NCBI GenBank assembly: GCA_005877225.1
Contig: VBPK01000121.1
Span: forward strand, 1 to 5,274
DNA from: Nitrososphaerota archaeon
GTDB lineage: Archaea; Thermoproteota; Nitrososphaeria; Nitrososphaerales; Gagatemarchaeaceae
Length of the DNA: 5,274 bases
Reading direction: 5' to 3'
A model generated the notes under the pieces. The model was not told the origin of the DNA. It ran no database searches and saw only the letters and a list, made by a program, of their open reading frames with translations. Position numbers and translations under genes: made by a program. The stretch's first letter is position 1. Each line of letters begins with the position of its first letter. Shown here piece by piece: positions 5,052-5,274 of the stretch.

Positions 5052-5274
5052 ATGAGGGCTGTTGTCTTCGAGGATGACCTCTGCGAACGGTTCGCGCCCC
5101 TGACACTGACGAGACACGTCAGCCAACTCGTCTGGGGGACGAGAACGATCTGGCAGAGCCTTCAGCGACTCACGAAGGAGGAGCTCGTCGCGTCGGGGAG
5201 GAATTACCTCGCGGATGTGACGCGCGAGAGGCTGCACGTCGAGTACAACCCTGAGGTCGAGGAGGAGGTTCTCC
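5052..5274 (+). CDS. GlmU-N-like sugar nucleotidyltransferase, 3' end cut by the window edge
   Basis: A frame opens with ATG at 5052, 3 nt after the stop of the preceding gene, and stays open for 74 codons to the window end. The visible N-terminus, MRAVVFEDDLCERFAPLTLT followed by RHVSQLVWGTRTIW, resembles the N-terminal domain of GlmU-related nucleotidyltransferases of the NTP_transf_4 type. In that group an opening strand ending in acidic residues is followed by a PLT.TRP-like segment and a conserved G, instead of the LAGGxGTR loop. If so, it makes a nucleotide sugar such as UDP-GlcNAc, and a left-handed beta-helix probably follows outside the window. The assignment rests on this short region and is from memory of the family. 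The 3-nt gap implies cotranscription and coupled translation with the upstream enzyme. Confidence 0.65.
   Translation, partial: MRAVVFEDDLCERFAPLTLTRHVSQLVWGTRTIWQSLQRLTKEELVASGRNYLADVTRERLHVEYNPEVEEEVL

Noticed and set aside
4305..5237. A 310-codon open frame on the minus strand
   Set aside because: It lies wholly opposite the nucleotidyltransferase genes, whose plus-strand frames carry clear family motifs. The antisense product is Arg/Leu/His/Pro-rich with no recognisable domain, as expected from high-GC codon bias.
1..5274. CRISPR array, tRNA, rRNA, insertion sequence or integration site
   Set aside because: No regularly spaced repeats, cloverleaf-like sequence, transposase motif or terminal inverted repeats were seen on reading both strands. 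Repeats present are short and isolated.

Overview
The window reads as archaeal, from an uncultured lineage with a GC-rich genome. The signs are A/T-rich TATA-like elements about 25-32 nt upstream of starts that lack clear Shine-Dalgarno sequences, frequent TTG/GTG starts, an archaeal-style winged-helix regulator, and archaeal-looking TatA/TatC and heme O synthase. I cannot fix the phylum. A Thermoproteota/Nitrososphaeria-like or Thermoplasmata-like lineage would fit, but that is inference.

Layout. Positions 1-393 (minus) hold the 5' part of a winged-helix regulator gene. Its promoter carries a perfect 10-bp inverted repeat just upstream of the ATG, a probable autoregulatory operator. Positions 506-1138 (minus) encode an unrecognised 210-residue protein with a small structured N-terminus, a long disordered middle and a short helical tail. 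Positions 1296-2507 (minus) form a tatA-tatC operon, in which TatC ends in an unusual zinc ribbon. A 118-bp divergent intergenic region (2508-2625), with a TATA element for tatA and several short repeats, separates it from ctaB (heme O synthase, 2626-3516, plus). Downstream on the plus strand is a tightly packed cluster: a TIM-barrel-like protein of unknown function (3623-4333), an overlapping sugar-1-phosphate nucleotidyltransferase (4290-5048), and, 3 nt later, the start of a second, GlmU-N-like nucleotidyltransferase that runs off the window (5052-5274).

How the genes fit together. TatA and TatC would form a twin-arginine translocase exporting folded, often cofactor-bearing proteins. CtaB makes heme O for heme-copper oxidases. 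The divergent arrangement suggests a shared link to respiratory-chain maturation, but this is inferred from position. The plus-strand cluster points to nucleotide-sugar synthesis for glycans or glycolipids, with the TIM-barrel protein as its uncharacterised partner. No rRNA, tRNA, CRISPR array or mobile element was seen. No stretch over 300 bases lacks a gene.
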